Below, piece after piece: positions 11,787 through 21,694 of a stretch of DNA of 64,000 nt. The stretch is from Planctomycetota bacterium (lineage in GTDB: Bacteria > Planctomycetota > Phycisphaerae > Phycisphaerales > SM1A02), in assembly GCA_016872835.1 (NCBI GenBank), contig VGYX01000001.1:1-64000 (forward strand), in the 5' to 3' direction. A model generated the notes under the pieces. That model did not search any database. It was not told the DNA's origin and saw nothing but the letters and a program-made list of their open reading frames with translations. The position numbers and the translations under genes were made by a program. Every line of letters begins with the position of its first letter. Within the stretch, counting starts at the first letter, position 1.

Positions 11787-12781
11787 GCGGCCTCCCCGTG
11801 CGCTGCGCCCGTTCGAATGGCCTGTGCCAGATCGGCGATGGTCTGGTCCAGACCAATGCGCGGCGCGAAGCCGATGGCGCGACGAATCCGCGTCAAGTCC
11901 GGCTGGCGTGCACGAAGATCCTCGAAGCCAGGCCCGTAGGCCGTTTCGTAGGGCAGGTGCACCAACGCGGAACCGCTCTTCAATTGACGCACGACCCGCT
12001 CCGCGAGCGCGCGGATCGTGATCGGCTCGTCGGAGCCCACATTGAACACGCCGCCCGCGGCATCGGCGCTTCCAAGCAACGCGTCGAGCGCGTACGTCAC
12101 GTCGCGCACGTCGGCGAAGCATCGGCTCTGCAGCCCGTCACCGTGGATCTCGAGCGCACGTCCCACGAGCGCCGCCTCGACGAAGCGAGGCAGCACCATG
12201 CCCCAGCGGCCGATCTGCCGCGGTCCCACCGTGTTGAAGATGCGCGCGATCACCACCGGCAGCCCCTGGGCTCGCCACGCGGCCAGTCCCAGCCACTCGT
12301 CGAGCGCCTTCGCGCAGCCGTAGCTCCAGCGGACCACGCCCGTCGGTCCGTACACCACATCGTCGCCCTCGGCGAATGGAAGTTTCGCGGCCTTGCCGTA
12401 CACCTCGCTGCTGCTGGCGATCAGGATGGGCGCCTCATGTCGTCCGGCGATCCGAAGCGCCGCCGACGTCTCGATCACGTTCGTCTCGATGGACTGCACG
12501 GGCTGCTCCATCACGCGCCTGACACCGACCGCAGCCGCGAGATGGAAGATCCGGCTGGGCGCCTCGGAAAGATCGGTCCGCGCGACATCCGAGACCGTGG
12601 CTCGAATGAAATGCAGGCGATCGCCTGCTTGGATCCGGGCGTCGCGAAGGTTGGCCTCGCTTCCCGTCGACAGGTCATCCACGACGATCACCCGCTCGCC
12701 TCGGGCAAGCAGTCGATCGACGAGGTGCGAGCCGATGAAGCCGGCTCCGCCTGTCACAAGGATGGGTCCGGATGTGGACAC
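11783..12781 (-). CDS. NAD-dependent nucleotide-sugar epimerase/dehydratase (extended SDR)
   Basis: A 332-residue extended short-chain dehydrogenase acting on a nucleotide sugar. It has a Rossmann loop ILVTGGAGFIGSHLVDRLL, the IFHLAAAVGV strand, a serine cluster ASSSEVYGKA and the catalytic YGCAK (Tyr-x3-Lys). The later SDR motifs RIFNTVGPRQ and FNVGSDEP are also present. It resembles UDP-glucuronate decarboxylases and UDP-sugar 4-epimerases, but the substrate cannot be fixed by eye. I chose GTG 12781, four bases after the upstream stop, because the Rossmann motif follows within 10 residues. The location implies it supplies a sugar for the glycan initiated by the neighbouring WecA-type transferase. 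Confidence 0.85.
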   Translation of the reverse strand: MSTSGPILVTGGAGFIGSHLVDRLLARGERVIVVDDLSTGSEANLRDARIQAGDRLHFIRATVSDVARTDLSEAPSRIFHLAAAVGVRRVMEQPVQSIETNVIETSAALRIAGRHEAPILIASSSEVYGKAAKLPFAEGDDVVYGPTGVVRWSYGCAKALDEWLGLAAWRAQGLPVVIARIFNTVGPRQIGRWGMVLPRFVEAALVGRALEIHGDGLQSRCFADVRDVTYALDALLGSADAAGGVFNVGSDEPITIRALAERVVRQLKSGSALVHLPYETAYGPGFEDLRARQPDLTRIRRAIGFAPRIGLDQTIADLAQAIRTGAAHGEAA

Positions 12782-12785
12782 AGGA

Positions 12786-15032
12786 TCAGGCCGCCTTCGG
12801 CTTGCCCCTCTTCTTGCCCTTGGCGGGATCCACGTCCCTGTCCGCGCCACCGAATGCGGTGGTGTGCTCGGCGTACTCCGCCATGGCCTCGGCGTTCTTG
12901 CGGAGATACCCACCAGCGGTCATGTGCATGCGGTTCAGCACGGCGCCGAGGAACTGCGCGCGACTGTCCATGATCTGGCCTGCCAACTTCATCACCAGAC
13001 CGCGCTGGTCCTTCCACGCGCACGCGACCACCATGGCCGCATCGACCTTGTTGGCAAGCACGAGGGCCTCGCCCGCCACGATGCTTGGGGGTGCGTCCAC
13101 GATCACAAGGTCGTAGTGCTCACGCGCCCACGCCAGCAGCTGATCGGTCCGTTCCGAATTCAGACGCTCGAAGATGCGGTTGGCCGGCGCACCAGCACCC
13201 AGCATCGACAGGTTTGGGCTCACCTCGACCACGAGTTCCGCGGGGTCCTGACCCATCAACGCCTCGCCCAGACCCGGCTGGCCCTGGGGCAAACCGAGGG
13301 CTCGCGCCAGGCCGGGCCGCCGCATGTTGCCACCCACCAGCAGCACGCGACGACCGACGGCGGCCTCGCAGGCCGCGAGATTCAGCACGACCGTGGTGGT
13401 GCCCGCCTCGGGCATGGCGCTGACCACAAGCAGCGTGCGCGCACCGAATGCCTGCATGCCCTTGTAGACCTGCGAACTCAGCTGCCGGTAGTTCTCGGCG
13501 ATGATGGATCGCGGAGATTCCCGCACCACCAGCTCCGCACGCTTCGGCTTGGCCGGATCATCCTTGAGCTCCGGGATGACACCCAGGATCTTGCCGGGAA
13601 TCGTCGCGAGATCGCTCGGGTACTTCACGCGCTGATCCAGGAACTCCCGCACGAACAGGATCAGCACATACAGGCCCGTGATCAGCACGGCCGAGGCGGG
13701 AATCATCACCTTCAGCTGCGGGAAGGTGATCTCGCGGGCCTTGATCGCCTCCTGCACGATCTCGATGCGGTTGCGCTCGTCGCGCGCCAGCGCCAGGTTG
13801 ATGTCCTGGATCGTCTTGCCGATCTCCTTGCGCTGCTCCTGCAGGATATCCAGCTGGTCCTCCAGCGATCGCATCTCGGCCATGTTGGCGGTGAAGTCCT
13901 CGACCTTGCCGGTGGCCTTATCGAAGTCCTCGTTCTGCTGCTTCAGCAGCGCGGTCAGGGACTCCTCCCTGTTGAACGAGTCCTTGTAGTCCGCCGCCAG
14001 GTTGCGCGCCAGGACTTCCTCGAGCTTCCGCTCGAACGCGGCTCGCGCCGCGTCGGTCTGGGCGCGGAACTGCAGGTAGTCGGGGTGCGATGCGCCGAAC
14101 TGCTGCTTCACGGCGGCGAAGCGGCGCGCCAGGTCCTCGTTGTCACGCTGCAACTGCAGGAGAATGGGGTCTTCCTGCGCGCGGCGTCGGTCATCGTCGC
14201 TGATGCCCTGCTCGTTGCGTTGCTTTTTCTCGATCTGCGCACGTCGCGTCTGCGCCGTGTTCAGCTCAGCCGTCGTCTGCGCAATGTCGTTGCGCAGCTT
14301 CTCCAGCGTCTTCTGGTTCTCGCTGTTCGCCTCAGTCAAGCTGGTCAGCCGATTCTTCTTGATGAAGTCCTGAGTCTGCTGCTTCTTCTGCAGGATCGCG
14401 TCGTCGAGCTGCTGACGGCGATTCTCGAACTGCTTCAGCGTGGTGGAGTAGCGCGAGTCCTCGTCGTTCTGCCGCTTGGTGCGGAACGTCTTCGCGATCG
14501 CGTTCAGGATGATCGGACCGTCCTCGGGCACGTGCGTCAGCATGGAGATGTAGAAGATCTGGGTGCCACGCTGGTGACCGGAGCGCAGCTCGTCCTCCAG
14601 ATCCAGCAGCGCGTCCTCGACGATGAACACGCCCTTGTCGTCGCGGTACTCCTCGCTCCAGACGGTCTTCTGCACTTCCGGCCTCTGCAGCGCGGACTTC
14701 AGGTTGTCCTTGCTGGTGAGGCGCGCCACTTCCGTCTGCGCAAGACGCACGACCGTGTCCTCGGTGGTGATGTCCTTCGCAGACAGCGCGTTCGCGTCCT
14801 CAAGCTGGCTCTTGAGCTCGAACAGCACCTTCGAGGACCACAGCGGGTAGGCGATCGCGAAGGCGTAGTTCAATCCGACGCCGGCGACGGCTCCGATCAC
14901 GAGCACCGCAACGATCTTCAGCAGATTCTGCCGAAGCACGCGGACGGGATCGAGCACGGGACCCGACGGACGGGACCGTTGCGGACCTTGGGCGGGGCGC
15001 GGGGTGGATGGCGGGGTTGCGGCGCGAGTCAT
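12786..15032 (-). CDS. Wzc-like polysaccharide co-polymerase with degenerate tyrosine-kinase (BY-kinase) site
   Basis: A 748-residue chain-length/co-polymerase protein. It has membrane helix 1 at about 38-60, a periplasmic Wzz-type domain with long coiled coils (about 190-430), membrane helix 2 at about 441-462, and a cytoplasmic MinD/BY-kinase-like ATPase fold from about 510. The ATPase motifs are altered. Walker A reads SAMPEAGTTT (538-547), with Thr545 in place of the essential lysine. Walker A' reads VLLVGGNMRRP (563-573), without the usual two Asp. Walker B LVIVDAPP is kept. There is no C-terminal tyrosine cluster; the tail is Lys-rich. Autophosphorylation is therefore unlikely, though nucleotide binding is not excluded. 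It lies between the giant TPR gene and the epimerase gene. Confidence 0.85.
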   Translation of the reverse strand: MTRAATPPSTPRPAQGPQRSRPSGPVLDPVRVLRQNLLKIVAVLVIGAVAGVGLNYAFAIAYPLWSSKVLFELKSQLEDANALSAKDITTEDTVVRLAQTEVARLTSKDNLKSALQRPEVQKTVWSEEYRDDKGVFIVEDALLDLEDELRSGHQRGTQIFYISMLTHVPEDGPIILNAIAKTFRTKRQNDEDSRYSTTLKQFENRRQQLDDAILQKKQQTQDFIKKNRLTSLTEANSENQKTLEKLRNDIAQTTAELNTAQTRRAQIEKKQRNEQGISDDDRRRAQEDPILLQLQRDNEDLARRFAAVKQQFGASHPDYLQFRAQTDAARAAFERKLEEVLARNLAADYKDSFNREESLTALLKQQNEDFDKATGKVEDFTANMAEMRSLEDQLDILQEQRKEIGKTIQDINLALARDERNRIEIVQEAIKAREITFPQLKVMIPASAVLITGLYVLILFVREFLDQRVKYPSDLATIPGKILGVIPELKDDPAKPKRAELVVRESPRSIIAENYRQLSSQVYKGMQAFGARTLLVVSAMPEAGTTTVVLNLAACEAAVGRRVLLVGGNMRRPGLARALGLPQGQPGLGEALMGQDPAELVVEVSPNLSMLGAGAPANRIFERLNSERTDQLLAWAREHYDLVIVDAPPSIVAGEALVLANKVDAAMVVACAWKDQRGLVMKLAGQIMDSRAQFLGAVLNRMHMTAGGYLRKNAEAMAEYAEHTTAFGGADRDVDPAKGKKRGKPKAA

Positions 15033-15048
15033 GGTGGGTGGTCCTCGT

Positions 15049-18000
15049 TCACTGGAGGGACTTGATGATCCGGTCGCGGTCGGCGACCTGTTCGTCGTTC
15101 AGCTTGAGCGGGGCGAGTCTCTCGAGCGTAGACCGCGCCTCGTCCTTCCGGCCCGCGGCAGCCAGCGCCTCCGCCAGATGCAGGATGGGAGAGGCACTGG
15201 GCGCCATGGTGACCGCACGCTGCAACGGCCCAAGCGACTCCTGTGCCTTTCCTGACTTCAGCAGCACGTACCCCAGGGTGTCCTGAAGGTCGGCGACCTG
15301 AGGCGCGATCTCGACGGCCTTGGTGGCCCAGGCGATGGCCTTGTCCGGCGCGTTGCCGCACTTGGCGGTCACGAAGGCCGCGTTGTTCAGCGCCGGCGCC
15401 GAATCGGGCTGCAGCGTGATCGCCTTCTCGAAGAGAGGCAGCGAACGCTGACACTCTCCCATCACGTAAGCGATCTCACCCGCCTCGATGAACGCGGAAC
15501 TTGCGAGCTGCGCATCGTCCTTGGCGGCGGCGGCAGCCTCCTCGAGGTACTTGATCGCGGATTCGGTGCCGGTCTTGCCCTGCTGTCGCCACACCGTGGA
15601 CAAGCCGCGCAGGTGATGGAAGTCCGGTGCCTGGCCGGCGAGCGCGTTACGCGCGAAGGCTTCGCCCTCCTGCGGTCGATCCAGGAACGACTGCGCGAGC
15701 GCGCGGTACCAGAGATCCCAGGTGACCGCGGGGTAAGTGCCCTTCGCGATACCCTCGCGGATGCTGGCGTGCGCGTTGCGCAGCGCCTGCAGGCCGGCGT
15801 CTCGCTGCTTGGATTTGATGAGCGCCGCACCCAGCGCGCACTGGAGCGCGGGGCTCGTGGCCACGAGCTTGGGATTCGCGCGCAGTTGCGTCACCACGCC
15901 GGCCCAGTCCTCATCCTTTCGCTGCACGCGCGAATTGACCGCCCGCATGAGCGCCTCCTCGGTCGGGTCGGTCGCGAACGCGCGATCAAAAGCCGCCGTG
16001 GCCTCCTGCTCCTTGCCCTGCGACTGGTTGATCGTGGCGATGATCGTCGGCCACTCGGCGCTTCGTGGCTCGACCTGCGCAGCCTCCTCCGCCACCAAGA
16101 TCGCGCGGATCTGGTTCTCCGAGCGCATCAGCAGCTCGATGAGCAGTCGTCGACCTTCCTGTGACTGCGGCGCCGCCCGCACGAATTGCTCAGTCAGCAG
16201 GATCGCCGCCGGAAGGTCGTTGCGATCCAGCAAAACATCCTTCTTCACGCGGATCGCCGGCAGGTACGTACTCAGCAGCCCCAACGCGCGATCCGCCGCC
16301 TTCTCGGCGGCCTGCAGGCGCGCAGGATCGCGCGTGCGCAGGAACGCGTTTCGCTCCGCGTCGGCCAGACCAGCCCACGCCACGAAATTGTTCGGGGCGA
16401 TGTCCGCCGCGCGCCTGTATGTCTCGACCGACTTCTCGGCGGCCGTGGCGGCTGCGGCGCCGTCGCCGGCGGCCATCGCGGCCTCGGCCTGACCACCAAG
16501 AATCGCGGCGCGCAACAGCGCGACGGTGCTGTCCGAGCCACCCAGCGTCTTCTCGGCCAGATCGACGAAGCGGACGGCCGCTTCGTAGTCGCGAAGGTTC
16601 TGGCAGATCTCGGCCAGTCGCAGCGCGAGCTTCGCCTGCGCCTCGCCCGAAAGCGCCTGAACCACCGGCTCCAGCACGTCCCGCGCACGCTTCCACTGCT
16701 GGCGGTTGAACCAGAAGTCGGACACCTGGATCTCGGCGTTGCGGACCGCCGGATCCTGCAGCTTGATCGCCTCGGCAAACGGCTCCGCGGCCCGCTCGGG
16801 TTGGCCGTTCTCGGCCAGGTACGCGCCGAGGGAGAGCCAGAGTCGAAGCGCTGCCGCACCCTGCACCTTGGCGATGTCCGCGCGCAACGACGCCTCGCCC
16901 TCCTTCACCTGTCCAAAGCGCGCAAGGGCTCGGGCCTTCATGAGCGCAAGCAGCGGCTCGTCAGGCGTCTGCTTCTGCAGAAGGTCCACGATCTGCATGC
17001 CCAGATCCACGTTGGCCTGCGCGGCCTGCTGCAATTCGCGGGTGCGTGTCAGCGGCGTCATCGCCTGCAGCTTCTCCGGCGTGAACTTCCGCCGACCCTC
17101 GGCGTCCAGCATGATGGTTGGATCGCCGGGATTCTCCAGAAGCATCTGCGCCAGCGCCATCGAGTTGGCGCGGAATCCGGGCGCGTCGTTGTATAGACGG
17201 CGGCGCATCGCGCAGGCGCCCGTGCGGTCGCCGACCTGGGCCTCGATGATGAGCCACGCGTCCATGGTGTCGCGATTCGTTGGATTCGCGCGCGCCAGTT
17301 CCCGAAGAATGTCGAGCGCACGCGTGCGCTGGCCGCTTCGATCCAGCATCAAGGCATAGAGACGTGCCGTGTTGATCTCGTTGGGACGGCGGTCGTAGGC
17401 AAGACGGATCGCCTCAACGGCCTCTTCCAGCCGGCCGGAACGCTCCAGAAGGAGGCAGATCTGGCGAAGCAGCATCGGGGACTCGTCACCCGCCTTACGC
17501 GCGGCCTCCAGAAGCTGCAGCGCCTCGCTCTGCTTGTCCTGCGCCAGCAACGCACGTGCACGCAGCGTCGCACCGATGCCGCGTTCGCCGATGTCATCGG
17601 CGACCGCCGCGATGCGTTCGCATGTCTGCCAATCCTTGGCTTGAGCCGCGTCCAGCGCAGCGCGCTCCAGCAGGGCTTCGCTGCGTGGGTCGGCCTTCAA
17701 CGCCTCATCGAGCGACTTCGGCATCATCGCGCGCACGCGATCCAGCGCACCCTTCTCGATCGTACGGTCCGCCTCGGGCAGGTCGGGGATCAGCAGCGTC
17801 TCCTCGAGCTCACGCGTGAGGTCCGACAGCGCGAGGTAGCGATAGACCGACTGCACGCGCGGGTCCGGATACTGCAGGCGGACACTCTCCAGCACGCGAT
17901 CCAGCGGGTCCTTCGACGAGAGCGCCGCCTTGAACTGCAGCAGACGCTCCTCGTTCGGCTGCGCCTCCAGTCCCTTGTCGATCCATTCCTTCGCCTTCAC

Positions 18001-19818
18001 CGGATCGTTCCGAACCAGCGCGTAGAACTGCGCCAGTGCGACCAGCAGTCGCGCGTCGCGCGGATCCGTCTTGATCCCCTTGTAGCCCGCAAGCAGGTCC
18101 GCCTCGGCTCCATCCAGATCGCGCGTAAGCAACTTTCGCTCGGTACTTCCAAGCAGCGCGGCGATCGCATCGCTCTGGTTGGCCATGGCGGCACCGGCGG
18201 CCGTCATCTCCATGCCGCGCAGCCCCTCCAGCCTCGCCTTCGCGGTGGCGAGGGACGGATCGATCTCAAGCACGCGCTCGTAGGTCCGCCGCGCCTGGTC
18301 ATACCGACCTGTGGCGGACTCGATCTCGCCGCGCATCATCAGCAGCGGGGTGTAGACGGGGTATCGCTCCATACCCTCGTTCGCGACCCGCATGGCGCTA
18401 CCGGCCTCGCGACGCGCAAGATTCGCGAACGCCGCGTACAGGTACGCATCGGGGGGCGGCGTGGCCTGGCCCTTCAGGATCGTGTCGAACAGCGCCACGG
18501 CATCGGCCACGCGATTCTCGGCGATCGCCGCCTTCGCCTGGATCAGCTGCGACGTGCCGCGCTCACCGATGGACTCGAGGAACTTCACGGCCTCGTCGCG
18601 CATCGAGGCCATCTGTGGAAGCATGGCCGCGCGCTTCGCCTCGTCGGGCTCCTGACGCCACCGCTCGAACATGGTGTTGAACAGCGTGATCACCGCATAC
18701 ATGCGGGCCTCGTCCTGCACGAGTGACTCGAGCGAGACGGGCAGGTTCGGCATGCCGCGCGTCTCCTCGGCGACCTCGCTTGCAAGGTCCGGCTTCGACT
18801 GCGTGGCGGCGACCATCAGCAGGCGTCGGGCGACCATGTCCTGCGGATGACGGCGAATGCGCTCCTCCATCAGCGAGATGACTCGATCCAGCCACACGTT
18901 GCTGCGTGCGTTCAGCAATTCCGCGGCGATCTGCAGCGTCTTGGCGCGGTCGTCCAGGACCGTTTCCGCCACCTCGGAGAGCTTCTTGCGCGCGTCCTCG
19001 ACCTGTTCGCCGGTCACGCCAGGCTCGCGACGATCCACGCGCCCGCGCAACCGCCTGAGTTCCGCGATGCGCCATGCGTAGCTGTTTGGCAGCGCCTTCC
19101 GAGCGCGCGCGATGTTCGTGTCCAGCTGTTCAAAGAGGCGACGCGCGTCCCCCACGCGCTGGTCCGACAAGAGCTTTTCCGCGCCCATTTCCTGCGATTG
19201 CAGCAGGTCCAGCCACGCGTCTTCCATCGAGGGATCCACAGCCACGACCTCCTCCAGCAGCTTCTCCGAGTCCCGGCGCTCCTGCTCGGTGATCGTCTCG
19301 GACCGACGCAGCGAGCCGATGGCCTTCCAGTACTTGAGCCGGTTCTGGGCCGGGTCGGTCGCTGGAATGCGCTGCGCCACGTTCTCGGCCTCGGTCGTGA
19401 ACTCACGCCACAGCACGTCCGCGTTGAACGCGTTGTTGCGGTCGTACAGGGTTTCCATCGCGCGCAGCCACGGAGCGGGATCCTCGGGTGTCGCGCGGGC
19501 TCGCTGCAGACGCACACCGATCAGCTGGTTGTAGTAGTCGCGCGCCTCGTCGGTGGTGGCGGGCACGAACTGCGACAGCGCCTGATCCAGCGCCTCCAGA
19601 TAGCGCACCTCGGTCTGGCGCCGGTTGACGGCGCGCCCGAAGAACCCGATCGCCTTGCGGTAGTCGCCATCCTTCATGTAGCGCTCACCGGCGGCGAAGT
19701 TGCGCTCGGGTCCGGCCACGCGCTGCCAGTACAGCGCGAAACCGATCAGGCCGACGCCCACCACCAGGATCGCCAGGAAGATGCCGATGAAACGCAGGTT
19801 GAGCTTGGACTTCGCCAT
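15049..19818 (-). CDS. Giant TPR-repeat protein of the exosortase/EPS locus
   Basis: A 1589-residue protein with one N-terminal membrane helix (residues about 9-30, FIGIFLAILVVGVGLIGFAL). Tetratricopeptide-like helix pairs then fill nearly the whole length, for example ERYMKDGDYRKAIGFFGRAV near the start and AQESLGPLQRAVTMAP near the end. A periplasmic or membrane-facing scaffold is expected. In PEP-CTERM/exosortase systems a long TPR protein (PrsT type) is commonly encoded beside EpsH/EpsI and export proteins, and I infer the same role here. It starts 2 nt after epsI and is followed 16 nt later by the Wzc-like gene. No catalytic motif was seen. Confidence 0.85.
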   Translation of the reverse strand: MAKSKLNLRFIGIFLAILVVGVGLIGFALYWQRVAGPERNFAAGERYMKDGDYRKAIGFFGRAVNRRQTEVRYLEALDQALSQFVPATTDEARDYYNQLIGVRLQRARATPEDPAPWLRAMETLYDRNNAFNADVLWREFTTEAENVAQRIPATDPAQNRLKYWKAIGSLRRSETITEQERRDSEKLLEEVVAVDPSMEDAWLDLLQSQEMGAEKLLSDQRVGDARRLFEQLDTNIARARKALPNSYAWRIAELRRLRGRVDRREPGVTGEQVEDARKKLSEVAETVLDDRAKTLQIAAELLNARSNVWLDRVISLMEERIRRHPQDMVARRLLMVAATQSKPDLASEVAEETRGMPNLPVSLESLVQDEARMYAVITLFNTMFERWRQEPDEAKRAAMLPQMASMRDEAVKFLESIGERGTSQLIQAKAAIAENRVADAVALFDTILKGQATPPPDAYLYAAFANLARREAGSAMRVANEGMERYPVYTPLLMMRGEIESATGRYDQARRTYERVLEIDPSLATAKARLEGLRGMEMTAAGAAMANQSDAIAALLGSTERKLLTRDLDGAEADLLAGYKGIKTDPRDARLLVALAQFYALVRNDPVKAKEWIDKGLEAQPNEERLLQFKAALSSKDPLDRVLESVRLQYPDPRVQSVYRYLALSDLTRELEETLLIPDLPEADRTIEKGALDRVRAMMPKSLDEALKADPRSEALLERAALDAAQAKDWQTCERIAAVADDIGERGIGATLRARALLAQDKQSEALQLLEAARKAGDESPMLLRQICLLLERSGRLEEAVEAIRLAYDRRPNEINTARLYALMLDRSGQRTRALDILRELARANPTNRDTMDAWLIIEAQVGDRTGACAMRRRLYNDAPGFRANSMALAQMLLENPGDPTIMLDAEGRRKFTPEKLQAMTPLTRTRELQQAAQANVDLGMQIVDLLQKQTPDEPLLALMKARALARFGQVKEGEASLRADIAKVQGAAALRLWLSLGAYLAENGQPERAAEPFAEAIKLQDPAVRNAEIQVSDFWFNRQQWKRARDVLEPVVQALSGEAQAKLALRLAEICQNLRDYEAAVRFVDLAEKTLGGSDSTVALLRAAILGGQAEAAMAAGDGAAAATAAEKSVETYRRAADIAPNNFVAWAGLADAERNAFLRTRDPARLQAAEKAADRALGLLSTYLPAIRVKKDVLLDRNDLPAAILLTEQFVRAAPQSQEGRRLLIELLMRSENQIRAILVAEEAAQVEPRSAEWPTIIATINQSQGKEQEATAAFDRAFATDPTEEALMRAVNSRVQRKDEDWAGVVTQLRANPKLVATSPALQCALGAALIKSKQRDAGLQALRNAHASIREGIAKGTYPAVTWDLWYRALAQSFLDRPQEGEAFARNALAGQAPDFHHLRGLSTVWRQQGKTGTESAIKYLEEAAAAAKDDAQLASSAFIEAGEIAYVMGECQRSLPLFEKAITLQPDSAPALNNAAFVTAKCGNAPDKAIAWATKAVEIAPQVADLQDTLGYVLLKSGKAQESLGPLQRAVTMAPSASPILHLAEALAAAGRKDEARSTLERLAPLKLNDEQVADRDRIIKSLQ

Positions 19819-19820
19819 GT

Positions 19821-20687
19821 TCAGTTCGTCTTGGGTGAGGAGTTTGTGGACGCGGTGTCACCGCGTTCGATCGCGGGCCAGTCCGGAAGGCACCGCATGA
19901 GGTGCGGAAGAATGGTGTCAAGCAGTTCCGCGGTCATGCGGTCGAATTGAGGCAGGACATCATCCGGGCCACCCGGCAACTGCGCGGAGAACTGCAACTT
20001 GCAATAGTAGGCGTACCGATCCGAGAGCTTGAAGCTCAGGTTTCGCACCGCCATTGCCGACGGCGTCACGGCGCCGTTGGCGATGAACAGGTACCCCCCG
20101 AGGGCGGTGGCCTTCGGATTCCGTGGATCCTGGAACGCCGTGACGGTCATCTCCATCTTGCCCAACGGCATGGACACCATCTCGGTCTTGCGCGTGATGG
20201 GATCCCGGACTTCCGCCAGCGCGTAACGCTCGCCAGAGCCCGGTTGCACGGGACCGCTCGCCTCATCCCATCCGTTGCGGCTCAACTGCACCGGACGGAC
20301 CATCGGCTGTCCGGTCATCACGAGACCGTTCGCGTTCCAGCACCGTTCCGGAATGTGCGGCACGGCGTCGATCATGCCGGTGTAGTACGCCGCGTGCACC
20401 TGCATGAGTCCCTTCGCGGGGTCTCCGTCGATGGCGTAGAAACGGTCCAGGTAGTTCTGCGTGCCGAGCTCCTCGATCAGCGCGTCGGAGAACACGGAGT
20501 CCTTGCCGATCTGCTTCCACGATCCAAGGGCCGCGGGCAGCGAATCCAGCGGCTCGCGCAGCGAGACGGACTCCTTCCTCAGGTAGACCTGCAACTGACC
20601 CAGCGCCACGCGGAATCCGGCGCCGCCAAGGGCCAGCGCGGCGCATCCGGCGATGAAGGCGCTTCGCACGCCACGATCAACCTGCAT
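19821..20687 (-). CDS. epsI: EpsI-family exosortase-associated protein
   Basis: A 288-residue protein with an N-terminal membrane anchor or signal (about residues 8-28). It has the EpsI family body: a PAALGSWKQIGKDSVFSD segment, HAAYYTGMIDAVPHIPERCW around the conserved Cys, and a C-terminal half-domain ending near LPDWPAIERG. EpsI proteins accompany exosortases (fused or adjacent) in exopolysaccharide and PEP-CTERM loci; their biochemical role is not settled. The start ATG 20687 lies inside the exosortase 3' end (11-nt overlap) with AGGAGG 6 nt upstream, so expression is coupled to the exosortase. Confidence 0.88.
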   Translation of the reverse strand: MQVDRGVRSAFIAGCAALALGGAGFRVALGQLQVYLRKESVSLREPLDSLPAALGSWKQIGKDSVFSDALIEELGTQNYLDRFYAIDGDPAKGLMQVHAAYYTGMIDAVPHIPERCWNANGLVMTGQPMVRPVQLSRNGWDEASGPVQPGSGERYALAEVRDPITRKTEMVSMPLGKMEMTVTAFQDPRNPKATALGGYLFIANGAVTPSAMAVRNLSFKLSDRYAYYCKLQFSAQLPGGPDDVLPQFDRMTAELLDTILPHLMRCLPDWPAIERGDTASTNSSPKTN

Positions 20688-21612
20688 AGCCGGCCTCCTG
20701 CGGGTCCGTCACGATCAGGTTGCTCAGGATCCACAGCACGAGCAGATAGAGCAGGAATGCCGGCACCAGCCAGAGCAGTCCGATGAAATGGTGGAACTCG
20801 CCCGCAGCGAATTCGGGGTTGACCAACGTCAACATGCCCAGCGTGGCCACGCGAAGCATGTTCACGAACACGGCCACCGGCACGCCCATCAGGACCAGCG
20901 CCGCCCGCTGCCAGATCGTCGGCAGGCTCACGTACGCCATCGCCACGCCCAGTGCAAGGAAAGCGACCAGCATGCGCATGCCGCTGCACGCCTCGGCCAC
21001 GTTCAGCAGATGTGGCTTGCCCGAGTCGAACACCGTGAGTACGTTGCCCGTCAGGTCCACATCCATGCCGAACAGGCTGAGCAGCAGATACGCGCCCTTG
21101 GCGGAGATGTCCTGCAGTCGATAGGTCACCACACTGATGAAGCGCTCGCTCACGTACTGGCCGAACACGACCACATAGGCAAGTGGGAACCAGAGCCATC
21201 GCATCCAACGCCAGCCCATGACGAGCAGCACCAGACCGAAGAGCGTCATGCCCACCGCGACGCCCCGCATGTTGTGATGCTGCAGGGCCGCGGGTCCGAG
21301 CGAGCAGACCGCGTAGCCCACGAGGCCCAGGATCACGAGCGCGAGACCGGACCACGCCGGACGCACTTCGGACTTCAACAGCGCCTCGCGACGCAACCAC
21401 ACGAACCATCCGCCGATGAAGGGGATGAGCAGCGTGTGACCCCAGTCCGACGGATGACTGAGCGAGTAGCGGACCTGCTTCGAAAGCCAATCCCAGAAGA
21501 CGACTGTGAAGAGCGCCAAAGCGATCGCACCCGCCAAGATCGCCCGACGGGCATCGATCTCGATGCCGCGATCGGAGCGGACTGCCGGGATTGCGGGTTG
21601 GGCCAGGCTCAC
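20677..21612 (-). CDS. Exosortase (EpsH/XrtA-type transmembrane cysteine protease)
   Basis: A 311-residue polytopic membrane protein with about eight helices. It carries the exosortase catalytic triad: Cys209 in NVAEACSGMRML, Arg254 in NMLRVATLGML and His274/275 in AAGEFHHFIGLLW. Exosortases cleave C-terminal PEP-CTERM-like signals and hand proteins to the surface or exopolysaccharide. The N-terminal HPSDWGHTLLIPFIGGWFVW segment is also typical. Start GTG 21612 has AGGAG 8 nt upstream. No PEP-CTERM substrate was recognised in the window, so targets lie elsewhere or use a variant signal. Confidence 0.92.
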   Translation of the reverse strand: MSLAQPAIPAVRSDRGIEIDARRAILAGAIALALFTVVFWDWLSKQVRYSLSHPSDWGHTLLIPFIGGWFVWLRREALLKSEVRPAWSGLALVILGLVGYAVCSLGPAALQHHNMRGVAVGMTLFGLVLLVMGWRWMRWLWFPLAYVVVFGQYVSERFISVVTYRLQDISAKGAYLLLSLFGMDVDLTGNVLTVFDSGKPHLLNVAEACSGMRMLVAFLALGVAMAYVSLPTIWQRAALVLMGVPVAVFVNMLRVATLGMLTLVNPEFAAGEFHHFIGLLWLVPAFLLYLLVLWILSNLIVTDPQEAGYAG

Positions 21613-21694
21613 GCGCGTTCTCCTGGGTTTGTCCGCGGGAGGGGCATCCGGACGCCTACGAGGTCGTCACGGTCCCGTTCACGCGTTCTTGGGC

